From: Pseudomonas salomonii
GTDB taxonomy: Bacteria; Pseudomonadota; Gammaproteobacteria; Pseudomonadales; Pseudomonadaceae
Direction: 5' to 3'
NCBI RefSeq assembly: GCF_900107155.1
Contig: NZ_FNOX01000005.1
Span: 400,602-464,601, forward strand
Length of the DNA: 64,000 nucleotides
The position numbers and the translations under genes are program-made. The notes under the pieces were generated by a model that was given only the letters and a program-made list of their open reading frames with translations, searched no databases and was not told the DNA's origin. Each line of letters opens with the position of its first letter. Positions within the stretch are counted from its first letter, which is position 1. Below, piece after piece: positions 55,414 to 63,731 of this stretch.

Positions 55414-56214
55414 ATGACTCGGCCTGTATTGAAAAGGATGGTTCTTGTGTTAGTGATCGACAGCAGTTTCCCCGCCCAGGATTTTAATCAACGCAACGGC
55501 GAACCCGTGCGGCAGATCATCCTGCATTACACCGCAGCGCCCTTTGCAACGTCTTTACGCACGCTGACCCGAGGGGGCGTCAGTGCGCACTATTTGCTCC
55601 CTGATCCTGATGAACCCAGCTACCACGCTGCCGGTTATGACGAGCTGCGGGTGTTTCGCCTGGTGGACGAAGATAAGCGTGCCTGGCATGCCGGCGTTAG
55701 CCATTGGGGTGGGCGTGATCACCTCAACAGCCGTGCTATTGGCATCGAGATTGTCAATCTGGCGCGCGACGATGGTGGAGTGTTTACCTTTCCCGAGTAT
55801 GGCCGTGAGCAGGTTGCTACGTTGATCGCGTTGGTTCGCGACATTCTTGAGCGTTACCCGCAAGTGGGGCCTATGGATGTGCTCGGGCATTCGGATGTGG
55901 CGTATTGGCGCAAGAGTGATCCGGGGCCTCGGTTGCCCTGGCGGTGCTTGTTCGAGGCCGGGATCGGCGCCTGGTTTGATGAGGCAACACGGGCGATGTA
56001 CCAGCGGCGGTTTTGCCTGGGGTTGCCGCCGGAGGTGGAGGTTGAGCGGGCGTTTCAGCGGTTTGGGTATAAGCCGGCCTGGAATCGCCAAGCGTTTGAA
56101 TGGCGGACGCGGGCGTTTCAGATGCACTTTCGGCCGCGCGATTATGGCGGAGTGCTGGATGGGGAGACGTGTGCGATTTTGTATGCGTTGAATGAGCGCT
56201 ACCGGGGGATTTGA
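55414..56214 (+). CDS. N-acetylmuramoyl-L-alanine amidase, AmiD-like (Amidase_2)
   Basis: A 266-residue Zn amidase of the Amidase_2/PGRP family. Zn ligands are expected at the His of IILHYTAAP, the His in WHAGVSHW, the His of LGHSDVAYWRKSDPGP and the adjacent Asp. A C-terminal peptidoglycan-binding-like helical domain follows (about 190-264, FQRFGYKPAW...YALNERYRG). It would cleave the MurNAc-L-Ala bond in cell-wall fragments. No clear signal peptide is seen, but the start is uncertain (ATG 55414, ATG 55438, or GTG 55447 behind AAGG). Its TGA is shared with the start of a repeat. Confidence 0.85.
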   Translation: MTRPVLKRMVLVLVIDSSFPAQDFNQRNGEPVRQIILHYTAAPFATSLRTLTRGGVSAHYLLPDPDEPSYHAAGYDELRVFRLVDEDKRAWHAGVSHWGGRDHLNSRAIGIEIVNLARDDGGVFTFPEYGREQVATLIALVRDILERYPQVGPMDVLGHSDVAYWRKSDPGPRLPWRCLFEAGIGAWFDEATRAMYQRRFCLGLPPEVEVERAFQRFGYKPAWNRQAFEWRTRAFQMHFRPRDYGGVLDGETCAILYALNERYRGI

Positions 56215-56273
56215 TCGTTCCCACGCTCAGCGTGGGAATGCCGCCCCGGACGCTCTGCGTCCCGCTTTTGATC
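56213..56273. repeat. GATCGTTCCCACGC repeat after the amidase gene
   Basis: GATCGTTCCCACGC-TCA-GCGTGGGAA, then GGACGCTCTGCGTCC and a terminal GATC. Its first GA lies inside the amidase stop codon TGA (56212-56214). Confidence 0.88.
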
Positions 56274-56290
56274 AAAAACCACAACAAGCC

Positions 56291-56314
56291 TAAATCCCCC
56301 CAGCGCTGGTGCGT
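56291..56314 (+). promoter_or_regulatory. PvdS-dependent promoter (IS box) of pvdH
   Basis: C-TAAAT (56291-56295), exactly 16 bases, then CGT (56312-56314): a perfect match to the PvdS pattern, 75 bp before the pvdH start. Confidence 0.92.
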
Positions 56315-56389
56315 CTCCAGAACATGAAATCCGCACCTAAGCGGATCGCCCGTTTGGTCACCCCTACCCGCGTATTGAGGGATCGAGAG

Positions 56390-57802
56390 ATGTCAGTCGC
56401 TACCAGCCGTATCGAAGACGCACCGGTGCATGCAGGCGCAGCACCGGTGGAAACGCTCTACCACTTCGAAGAAACCCCGCTGCTGGCCCGCCAGCGCCTG
56501 CAGGAATCCAACGCCCGCAGCTATCCTCGGCGTATCCCGCTGGCGCTCAAGCGGGCCAAGGGCATCTACGTGGAAGACGTTGAAGGCCGTAGCTTCATCG
56601 ACTGCCTGGCCGGTGCTGGCACCCTGGCATTGGGCCACAACCACCCGGTGGTGATCGAAGCCATCCGGCAGGTGCTGAGCGACGAGCTGCCACTGCACAC
56701 GCTCGACCTCACTACGCCAGTCAAAGACCAATTCGTCCAGGATCTGTTTGGCCTGTTGCCGGCAACGCTTGCACAGGAAGCGAAAATCCAGTTTTGCGGC
56801 CCCACCGGCACTGATGCGGTGGAAGCCGCGTTGAAGCTGGTGCGCACCGCCACCGGTCGCAGCACGGTGTTGTCGTTCCAGGGCGGTTATCACGGCATGA
56901 GTCAGGGCGCGCTGAGCCTGATGGGCAGCCTGGGGCCGAAAAAGCCCTTGGGCGCTCTGCTGGGTAATGGCGTGCAATTTTTGCCGTACCCCTATGACTA
57001 CCGCTGCCCATTCGGCCTGGGCGGCGCGGAAGGCGTGCGGGTCAACCTGCATTACCTGGAAAACCTGCTCAACGACCCGGAAGCCGGCGTGCTCTTGCCG
57101 GCGGCGGTGATTGTCGAGGTGGTGCAGGGCGAGGGCGGTGTGATCCCGGCCGATCTCGATTGGTTGCGCGGCCTGCGCCGCATCACCGAGCAGGCCGGAG
57201 TGGCCTTGATCGTCGATGAAATCCAGAGTGGTTTCGGTCGTACCGGCAAGATGTTTGCCTTTGAACATGCGGGCATCATCCCGGACGTGGTGGTGATGTC
57301 CAAGGCCATCGGCGGTAGCTTGCCGCTGGCGGTGGTGGTGTATCGCGACTGGCTCGACACCTGGCTGCCGGGCGCCCATGCCGGGACTTTTCGGGGTAAC
57401 CAGATGGCGATGGCGGCAGGCTCGGCGGTGATGCGCTACCTCAAGGAACACGACCTGGCCGGCCACGCGGCAGCCATGGGCGAGCGCCTGGCTGAGCACC
57501 TGCGCATCCTGCAACGCGACTTCCCGCACTTGGGCGATATTCGTGGGCGCGGGCTGATGCTGGGCGTTGAACTGGTTGACCCCGACGGCACGCCCGATAC
57601 CCAGGGCCACCCGCCGGTGCATCGCCAACTGGCGCCGCGGGTGCAGCGCGAATGCCTCAAGCGTGGCTTGATCCTGGAGCTGGGCGGCCGGCACGGCAGC
57701 GTGGTGCGCTTCCTGCCGCCACTGGTGATTACTGCCGCTGAAGTCGACCGCGTGGCCGAGATCTTCGGGCGCGCGCTGACGGCAGCGGTCGCCAGCGTCT
57801 AA
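56390..57802 (+). CDS. pvdH: L-2,4-diaminobutyrate:2-oxoglutarate aminotransferase PvdH
   Basis: A 470-residue class III PLP aminotransferase that makes L-2,4-diaminobutyrate from aspartate semialdehyde, the third residue loaded by PvdL. It has CGPTGTDAVEAALKLVRTATGR (phosphate binding), GGYHGMS, D276 in LIVDEIQSGFGRTG and the PLP lysine K305 in VMSKAIGGSLPL. The ATG at 56390 follows AGGGATCGAGAG. It has its own perfect IS box. A second IS-box-like element overlaps its stop codon and precedes the MbtH-like gene. Confidence 0.95.
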   Translation: MSVATSRIEDAPVHAGAAPVETLYHFEETPLLARQRLQESNARSYPRRIPLALKRAKGIYVEDVEGRSFIDCLAGAGTLALGHNHPVVIEAIRQVLSDELPLHTLDLTTPVKDQFVQDLFGLLPATLAQEAKIQFCGPTGTDAVEAALKLVRTATGRSTVLSFQGGYHGMSQGALSLMGSLGPKKPLGALLGNGVQFLPYPYDYRCPFGLGGAEGVRVNLHYLENLLNDPEAGVLLPAAVIVEVVQGEGGVIPADLDWLRGLRRITEQAGVALIVDEIQSGFGRTGKMFAFEHAGIIPDVVVMSKAIGGSLPLAVVVYRDWLDTWLPGAHAGTFRGNQMAMAAGSAVMRYLKEHDLAGHAAAMGERLAEHLRILQRDFPHLGDIRGRGLMLGVELVDPDGTPDTQGHPPVHRQLAPRVQRECLKRGLILELGGRHGSVVRFLPPLVITAAEVDRVAEIFGRALTAAVASV

Positions 57803-57823
57803 TTTTTAGCGGGCCTGGTACGT
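57800..57823 (+). promoter_or_regulatory. Second IS-box-like element, for the MbtH-like gene
   Basis: C-TAATT (57800-57804, using the pvdH stop TAA), exactly 16 bases, then CGT (57821-57823). It has the same TAATT variant as the pvdG promoter, 62 bp before the next ATG. Confidence 0.7.
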
Positions 57824-57884
57824 TTCTACAGATATCAGTGCTGCGCGTGGTGCGCAGCCGGCTTTTCAGCGATGGAGAACAGCA

Positions 57885-58109
57885 ATGACCTCAGTATTTG
57901 ACCGCGACGACATCCTGTTTCAGGTAGTGGTCAACCACGAAGAACAGTATTCCATCTGGCCCGACTACAAGGCTGTGCCCGAAGGCTGGCGCACCGTGGG
58001 CAAGAGCGGCATGAAGAAAGAGTGCCTGGCTTACATCGAAGAAGTCTGGACTGACATGCGCCCGCTGAGCCTGCGCCAGAAGATGGATGGCGCTGCGCTG
58101 GCCGGCTGA
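57885..58109 (+). CDS. MbtH-like protein of the pyoverdine system
   Basis: A 74-residue MbtH-family protein ([35 protein letters not shown], then [24 protein letters not shown] C-terminus) with the three conserved tryptophans. MbtH proteins bind adenylation domains of peptide synthetases and make them soluble and active. It is the counterpart of PA2412, next to pvdH as in P. aeruginosa. GGAG lies upstream of the ATG, and a REPIN follows 16 bp after the stop. Confidence 0.95.
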   Translation: MTSVFDRDDILFQVVVNHEEQYSIWPDYKAVPEGWRTVGKSGMKKECLAYIEEVWTDMRPLSLRQKMDGAALAG

Positions 58110-58125
58110 CACACCCCAGATCAAC

Positions 58126-58247
58126 TGTGGGAGCGGGCTTGTGTGGGAGCGGGCTTGCCCGCGAATGCGTCGGATCAGTCAATATTTGCGTTAACTGACA
58201 CTCCGCATTCGCGAGCAAGTCGAATCGTCGCACCGCCGCTCCCACAG
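58126..58247. repeat. REPIN with a duplicated left arm
   Basis: TGTGGGAGCGGGCTTG occurs twice in tandem (58126-58141 and 58142-58157) before GCGAATGCG. The right arm (CCGCATTCGCGAGCAAG...CCGCTCCCACAG) carries a short insert. Confidence 0.85.
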
Positions 58248-58254
58248 AAAAGCC

Positions 58255-59613
58255 TTACTGCTGCGTGTTGGTATACAGATAATCCGTCGCCAACGACGCC
58301 AGCGTCCGCACCCCCACCACCAACGCCGACTCATCCACGAAGAACCCCGGATTATGGTTCGGCGCCGCTTTGCTCATGTCCTGATCCCTCGGCGTCACCC
58401 CCAGAAACACAAACAGCCCCGGCGCTTCCTTGGCGTAAAACGAGAAGTCCTCGGCGCCGCCCACCAGTGGGCCTTGCACCACATCATCCTTGGCCGCCCA
58501 ACGCAGGCTTGGCAGCATTTTCTCGGTGAGTGCCGGGTTGTTGATGGTCGGGTCGTATTTTTCGATGATCGTGACCTCGGCCTTGGCACCACCGCTTTCG
58601 GCGATTTTCTCCACGGTCTGGCGCACGTCCGCGTGCAGCTTCTGGCGAATGCCGTAGTCGTAGGAGCGGAGGGTGCCGCTCATGTCTACCGACTCGGGGA
58701 TGATGTTGTAGCGGGTGCCGCCATTGATGGTGCCGATGCTCACCACCGACGGAAATGACGAGATGTCGGTGCGCCGACTCACCACGGTTTGCAAACCGAC
58801 GATGGTCTGCGCGCCGACGGTGATCGGGTCGATGCCGTCCCACGGGCGGCCGGCGTGGGTCTGTTTGCCGAGGATCTTGATGCGCAGGTCATCGGAGCTG
58901 GCCAGGGTCGGGCCAGGGCGATAGGCGATCTGCCCGGCAGGCACACCAGCCCAGACATGCAGGCCGAACACCGCGTCCGGTTTGGGCGCCTTCATCACGC
59001 CTTCCTGCACCATCATTTTCGCGCCCCAGGTGTTTTTTCCGTCGGGGATAAAGTCGCTCGGGCCTTCTTCGGCCGGCTGGAAATAAAACACCACGGTGCC
59101 GGGCAGGCGCTCGCGCATGCCAGTAAGGATTTTCGCCGTGCTGAGCAAAATGGCGGTGTGGGCGTCGTGGCCGCAGGCGTGCATCACGTCGACTTCCTTG
59201 CCCAGGTAGGTGCCTTTGGCTTTGGAGGCGAAGGGCAGGTCGGCGACTTCCTTGACCGGCAGCGCATCCATGTCGGCACGCAGGGCCACGGTCGGGCCGG
59301 GGAGCGCACCTTTCAAAATGGCGACGACGCCGGTGCGGGCCACGCCGGTTTTGACTTCAAGGCCCAGGTCGCGCAGTTGTTTGGCGACCAGTTCGGCGGT
59401 GCGGGTTTCGGTATTGCCCAGCTCGGGGTGGGCGTGGATATCGCGGCGGGTTTCCAGTAACGCCGGTTCGAGGATTTTGGCTTGGGTGGCGATTGCTTCC
59501 CGGGCACTCTCCAGGTCATTGCCCTGGCCATTGCTGGCCGCAATCACCGCGCTGCTGGCGAGCCCGCAGAGCATGCCGAAAACCCATGGGTGTGTCAGAC
59601 CGTTCAAACGCAT
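58255..59613 (-). CDS. Exported M20D-family amidohydrolase
   Basis: A 452-residue metal-dependent amidohydrolase of the HipO/peptidase M20D type. A signal peptide (about 1-27, SSAVIAAS) places it in the periplasm. Metal-binding residues are seen in MHACGHDAHTAILL, QPAEEGPSDF and FGLHVWAG. The dimerization/lid domain holds GKQTHAGRPWDGIDPI and TINGGTRYNIIPESVDMSGTLR. The C-terminal metal ligand is in NPGFFVDE. Family members hydrolyse N-acyl amino acids or short peptides; the substrate is unknown. It ends eight bases from the REPIN and lies downstream of the channel gene by 16 bp. Confidence 0.9.
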   Translation of the reverse strand: MRLNGLTHPWVFGMLCGLASSAVIAASNGQGNDLESAREAIATQAKILEPALLETRRDIHAHPELGNTETRTAELVAKQLRDLGLEVKTGVARTGVVAILKGALPGPTVALRADMDALPVKEVADLPFASKAKGTYLGKEVDVMHACGHDAHTAILLSTAKILTGMRERLPGTVVFYFQPAEEGPSDFIPDGKNTWGAKMMVQEGVMKAPKPDAVFGLHVWAGVPAGQIAYRPGPTLASSDDLRIKILGKQTHAGRPWDGIDPITVGAQTIVGLQTVVSRRTDISSFPSVVSIGTINGGTRYNIIPESVDMSGTLRSYDYGIRQKLHADVRQTVEKIAESGGAKAEVTIIEKYDPTINNPALTEKMLPSLRWAAKDDVVQGPLVGGAEDFSFYAKEAPGLFVFLGVTPRDQDMSKAAPNHNPGFFVDESALVVGVRTLASLATDYLYTNTQQ

Positions 59614-59629
59614 ACAGACCTCTCCTTGT

Positions 59630-61795
59630 TTATTGTTGTTGATCTTTCTCCTGCACCGTACCGGCGGTCACCACCTGCACGCTCAGGCGCGGTGTCGCCA
59701 GGTCCAGCCCGGCTTCATCCAGCTGGCGCTTGAGTGACAGGTTGAACGCCCGTGACACTTCCCACTGCTTGATCGGCGCGGTCTTGAAGCGCGCCCGCAG
59801 GATCGCGCTGCCGGACTCAAAGCTTTCCACGCCCTGAATCTCCAGCGGCGACCAGATGTTGCGGCGTTGCAGTGGGTCGTTGCGCATTTTCTGGCCAACA
59901 TCACGCATCAGTTTGATGGCGTCGTCGATTTCCATGTTGAAGGGGATCGCCACCCGGAAGATCGCGTAACCGAACTCCCGCGAGTAGTTCTTGATGCTCT
60001 TGATTTCGCTGAACGGGATGGTGTGCACGATGCCGTCGATGTCGCGCAGGCGCACGGTGCGGATGGTCAGGCCTTCGACGGTGCCGAGGTGGCCGCCGAC
60101 ATCCACGTAGTCATCAATCGCCAGGGAGTCTTCGATGATGATGAACAGGCCGGTGATCAAGTCGGCGACCAGCGACTGTGCGCCGAAACCGATGGCGATA
60201 CCGATCACACCGGCACCGGCCAGCAGCGGCGTGACGTTCATGCCCATGTTCGCCAGGGCGACGATGGCGGCGATGATAAAAATGGTCACGAACAGCACGT
60301 TGCGGATCAGCGGCATCATGGTCTGCGCACGTGCATTGGCCAGGCCTTTGCGCGAGCGGGTGAGGGCATGGTGGATCGCGGTGTCGCTGAGGATCCAGAT
60401 CAGCCAGGCAAACAGCAGCGTGCCGCCCAGGCCGAACAGCTTGACGCTGACTTCATGGCCGTCACCTTCGGTGAAGCGAATCATCGACAGGCCCCACACG
60501 CGCAGGCCCAGCTCGATGAATACCAGCCACACCACCAGATGGGCCAGGGTATAGACGAAGCTTTTCAGGCGGTCGGAGTACAGCGCGTGGCGTTTGTGCC
60601 CGCGTTGCGGTTTGAGCGCATGGCGGCGCACCAGCCCGTTGATCACCATGCACAACACCAGCAACACCGTGCACAGCAGCGATTGGCGCAGTGCGGTGCT
60701 GGTGTCGCCGGCCGACAGGAAGGTGGCGAACAGCGAGATACCCACCAGCAACAGCGCCGGGATGTACCAGAAGGAGCCGATAATCGAGAGCGTGTCGGTG
60801 AGGGCGCGGCGTGTAAGGCGGCGCGACAGCGGCTGGTTGCGGATCAGATGCGCAATCGGGCGGCGGAAGCGCAGGATAAACACGCCGGTGGACAGCGCGG
60901 CCATCACATTGGCGACGGTCGCGGCGGTGTGGGCCAGATGCTGGCCAAGCGCCGCAACCAGCCTTGGGTCGCTCAAGGCTTCACCGAAGGCGGCAAAACT
61001 GCCGATCCACCACAGCGGGCGAAAGGCCTGATGACGCAGGATATACAGCGCCCGGTGGCGGTGCGGGCCATCGAGCACCGAGAAGGCAATCACGCAGATG
61101 GCCGAGAAACAGGTGCCGACCACCAGCGCATAGGCCAGCACCATCGCCAGGGACTTGCCCAGGGACGAAGGCAGCGCGTAGCTGAGGTAAACCGTGATGA
61201 TCAACGCAATCATCCATGGCCCTAATTTACGCAGGGCGAAACGCACCATGTCCCAGGTGCGCGGGTGTTGCGGCAGTTCTTCGGGCAGGCCGAAACGCTC
61301 GCGCACGCGGTGGCTGAGCCAGATCAGCGCGGCGGCGAGCAGGCTCCACACTGCCAGGATCACGGCAAAACCGAAAATGATCGGCAGCCATTCGGTGGCC
61401 GGCAGCATCAACGCCGTGAGTTCATCCTTGGCCAGGTCGACCTCGTTGGACCAGCGCCCCAGCGGGCTGTCGGCCCCGGAAAACTGGGATTCAAGCCCGG
61501 CCAGGGTGCTGCCGATCAGGCCGAGCACGCCTTGTTCGGTCGCGGGCTGGGCTTTTCGCGTGGCTTCGCGCAGCTTCTTCAGGTCGCTCAGCAGCTGGGT
61601 GCGCTGCTGGTCGTTTTCCAGGGTCTTGATCACTTCGTCCAGCGACTGGCCCAGCGGCACATCGGCCTGGGGCTGGGTCTTGTTGGTGCTGCCCAGCAGG
61701 CCGGGCAGGCTCACGGCGTGTGCCGGCGCAAGGGGCAGCAGCGTGAGCAGGGCGATCAGAAAATAGCAGGGCAGGGCAAACAGACGGGAAAGCAC
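59630..61795 (-). CDS. Large MscS-family mechanosensitive channel, YbiO-like
   Basis: A 721-residue protein with a signal peptide (1 to about 27, APAHAVS) and a periplasmic region including a helical stretch (DEVIKTLENDQQRTQLLSDLKKLREATRK). Multiple membrane helices span about 135-540, followed by the MscS pore and soluble domains. The pore helix is GMNVTPLLAGAGVIGIAIGFGAQSLVADLITGLFIIIED. The beta domain is DYVDVGGHLGTVEGLTIRTVRLRDIDGIVHTIPFSEI. It should open under membrane tension to release solutes. The size resembles E. coli YbiO (about 740 residues). The amidohydrolase gene follows closely, suggesting cotranscription. Confidence 0.9.
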   Translation of the reverse strand: MLSRLFALPCYFLIALLTLLPLAPAHAVSLPGLLGSTNKTQPQADVPLGQSLDEVIKTLENDQQRTQLLSDLKKLREATRKAQPATEQGVLGLIGSTLAGLESQFSGADSPLGRWSNEVDLAKDELTALMLPATEWLPIIFGFAVILAVWSLLAAALIWLSHRVRERFGLPEELPQHPRTWDMVRFALRKLGPWMIALIITVYLSYALPSSLGKSLAMVLAYALVVGTCFSAICVIAFSVLDGPHRHRALYILRHQAFRPLWWIGSFAAFGEALSDPRLVAALGQHLAHTAATVANVMAALSTGVFILRFRRPIAHLIRNQPLSRRLTRRALTDTLSIIGSFWYIPALLLVGISLFATFLSAGDTSTALRQSLLCTVLLVLCMVINGLVRRHALKPQRGHKRHALYSDRLKSFVYTLAHLVVWLVFIELGLRVWGLSMIRFTEGDGHEVSVKLFGLGGTLLFAWLIWILSDTAIHHALTRSRKGLANARAQTMMPLIRNVLFVTIFIIAAIVALANMGMNVTPLLAGAGVIGIAIGFGAQSLVADLITGLFIIIEDSLAIDDYVDVGGHLGTVEGLTIRTVRLRDIDGIVHTIPFSEIKSIKNYSREFGYAIFRVAIPFNMEIDDAIKLMRDVGQKMRNDPLQRRNIWSPLEIQGVESFESGSAILRARFKTAPIKQWEVSRAFNLSLKRQLDEAGLDLATPRLSVQVVTAGTVQEKDQQQ

Positions 61796-61867
61796 GAGGC
61801 GGTCAACCTTGAAAACGACGAATTGACCGAGTGTACGAGGCCGCTATGCCCAATGCGAGTGCATTTG

Positions 61868-62044
61868 TTATTCCGCGAGTTTGGCGAGGATCTTGTAAAC
61901 CACCGTGCCGAGAATCAACAGCATGCCGATCCACATGCCAAACACACCCACGGGCTTGTCGCGAAAGTTGAAGCCGGTCGCGAGCAGGATCATGCCGATG
62001 ATGATGGGAATGAGCATGGCGTGGAATGAAGACATGGAGATCAT
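61868..62044 (-). CDS. Small two-helix membrane protein
   Basis: A 58-residue protein, MISMSSFHAMLIPIIIGMIL...KILAKLAE, with two membrane helices (about 9-24 and 33-52) joined by NFRDKPVGV. The start at 62044 has AAGG ten bases upstream; ATG 62035 (MSSFHAML) is the alternative. A longer reading from 62197 runs through a REPIN and is rejected. I do not recognise a function. Confidence 0.7.
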   Translation of the reverse strand: MISMSSFHAMLIPIIIGMILLATGFNFRDKPVGVFGMWIGMLLILGTVVYKILAKLAE

Positions 62045-62137
62045 GGGGCGACGGCCTTGTCGGAGTGGGAATACTGACAAGTCTAGGTCGGATTGTGGAA
62101 AGTTGGAGTGATATGGGTCAGGTTTATACATAACCAA

Positions 62138-62228
62138 CTGTGGGAGCGGGCTTGCTCGCGAATGCGGTGTGCCAGTTACAGATGAATTGACTGACACTCC
62201 GCTTTCGCGAGCAAGCCCGCTCCCACAG
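62138..62228. repeat. REPIN between the small membrane gene and apeB
   Basis: CTGTGGGAGCGGGCTTGCTC...GCGG (from 62138) pairs with CCGC...GAGCAAGCCCGCTCCCACAG (ending 62228), with one mismatch in the arms. Confidence 0.92.
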
Positions 62229-62253
62229 TTTTGACCGCATTCAGCCCCTGATG

Positions 62254-63543
62254 TCAGGGCAAATCGCGACTCGCATAAAACGCGCCCAGCACCTTCACCA
62301 GGTGCGCCAGATCATGGCTGCCACACAGCTCGCGAATCGAGTGCATGGCAAACGTCGGCAAGCCGATATCCACGGTGCGCACGCCCAGGTGGCTGGCGGT
62401 GATCGGGCCGATGGTCGAGCCGCAGCCCATGTCGCTGCGCACCACAAAGCTTTGCACCGGCACTTCCTGGGCCATGCACAGATGGCGGAAGAACCCGGCG
62501 GTTTCGCTGTTGGTGGCGTAGCGCTGGTTGCTGTTGACCTTGATCACCGGGCCGGCGTTGAGTTTCGGGCCATGGTTGGCGTCATGCTTCTCGGCGTAGT
62601 TGGGGTGCACGCCGTGGGCATTGTCTGCCGACACCAACAGAGATTTCTGAATGGTGCGTACGAATTCCTCACCTTCCGGTAGAAGACGGCGCAGGGTCTG
62701 TTCCAGCATCGGGCCATCGGCACCGCAGGCCGAGCAGGAGCCGACTTCTTCGTGGTCGTTGCACACCAGCACGCAGGTTTCGTCGTTTTCGCTGGTGAGC
62801 AAGGCTTGCAGGCCGGCGTAGCACGACAACAGGTTGTCCAGGCGCGCGCCGGCGATGAAGTCGCCATTGAGGCCGATCACCGCAGCACTTTGTGTGTCGT
62901 AGAAACTCAGCTCGTAGTCGAGCACCACATCGGCGTTCAGGCCGTGTTCGCGGGCAAGTTGCTCAGTGAGCACGGCGCGGAAGTCCACCCGCTCGTCACC
63001 GGCAAACTGCGCAAGGATCGGCGGCAGCTCGGTCTGGGCATTGATCGCCCAACCCTGGTTGGCTTCACGGTTCAGGTGAATGGCCAGGTTGGGGATGATG
63101 GCAATCGGCAACTTGAAATCGATCAGTTGGCTCTCGACCTTGCCGTCGCGGCGGAAGGTCACGCGGCCGGCCAGCGACAGGTCGCGGTCAAACCACGGTG
63201 CCAGCAGCGCGCCGCCGTAGACTTCCACACCCAGCTGCCAGAAGCCCTGACGTTGCAGCTCCGGCTGGGGCTTGACCCGCAGGCACGGGCTGTCGGTGTG
63301 GGCGCCGACCATGCGGATGCCGTCTTGCAGCGGCGAATGCTTACCGAGCTTGAAGGCGATGATCGAGGAGTCGTTACGGGTGACGTAATAGCGCCCGTTG
63401 GCCTCGGTGGCCCAGGTTTCGCGCTCGTCGAGACGCTGGTAACCGGCCGCTTCCAGGCGCTGGGCCAGGGCCGCAGTGGCATGAAAAGGAGTAGGGGAGG
63501 CCTTGAGGAAGTCGATCAGGCCTTGATTCAACGCTTCGCGCAT
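62254..63543 (-). CDS. apeB: M18-family aspartyl aminopeptidase ApeB
   Basis: A 429-residue cytoplasmic Zn aminopeptidase. Zn-site segments are visible: [31 protein letters not shown] (catalytic Glu pair), [12 protein letters not shown], and the C-terminal [28 protein letters not shown] is also typical of M18. It removes N-terminal residues, by preference acidic ones, and forms dodecamers in the family. The start at 63543 ([21 protein letters not shown]) is where the conserved sequence begins; the longer reading adds 19 unsupported residues. Confidence 0.94.
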   Translation of the reverse strand: MREALNQGLIDFLKASPTPFHATAALAQRLEAAGYQRLDERETWATEANGRYYVTRNDSSIIAFKLGKHSPLQDGIRMVGAHTDSPCLRVKPQPELQRQGFWQLGVEVYGGALLAPWFDRDLSLAGRVTFRRDGKVESQLIDFKLPIAIIPNLAIHLNREANQGWAINAQTELPPILAQFAGDERVDFRAVLTEQLAREHGLNADVVLDYELSFYDTQSAAVIGLNGDFIAGARLDNLLSCYAGLQALLTSENDETCVLVCNDHEEVGSCSACGADGPMLEQTLRRLLPEGEEFVRTIQKSLLVSADNAHGVHPNYAEKHDANHGPKLNAGPVIKVNSNQRYATNSETAGFFRHLCMAQEVPVQSFVVRSDMGCGSTIGPITASHLGVRTVDIGLPTFAMHSIRELCGSHDLAHLVKVLGAFYASRDLP

Positions 63544-63607
63544 AAATAGCTCCAGACAGCAATGCGCGGAGTTTACCGTTCGGTGGCGAGAACTGCACAT
63601 AACAAAT

Positions 63608-63690
63608 GTGGGAGCGGGCTTGCTCGCGAATGCGGTGTGTCAGTCACTGAATGTGTATCTGATACACCGCATTCGCGAGCAAGCCCGCTC
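63608..63690. repeat. REPIN between apeB and the transposase remnant
   Basis: GTGGGAGCGGGCTTGCTCGC...GCGGTGT (from 63608) and ACACCGC...GCGAGCAAGCCCGCTC (ending 63690). The right arm lacks its last CCCAC. Confidence 0.9.
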
Positions 63691-63731
63691 TTATCAAACA
63701 AAAAATAACTCATTGTTTTTGCTCTTAAAAA

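Noticed and set aside
61868..62197. Longer 109-residue version of the small membrane protein
   Set aside because: The extra 51 residues come from REPIN sequence upstream.
15956..63690. CRISPR array from the recurring palindromic repeats
   Set aside because: The repeats are dispersed singly between genes, without regular spacers or cas genes.
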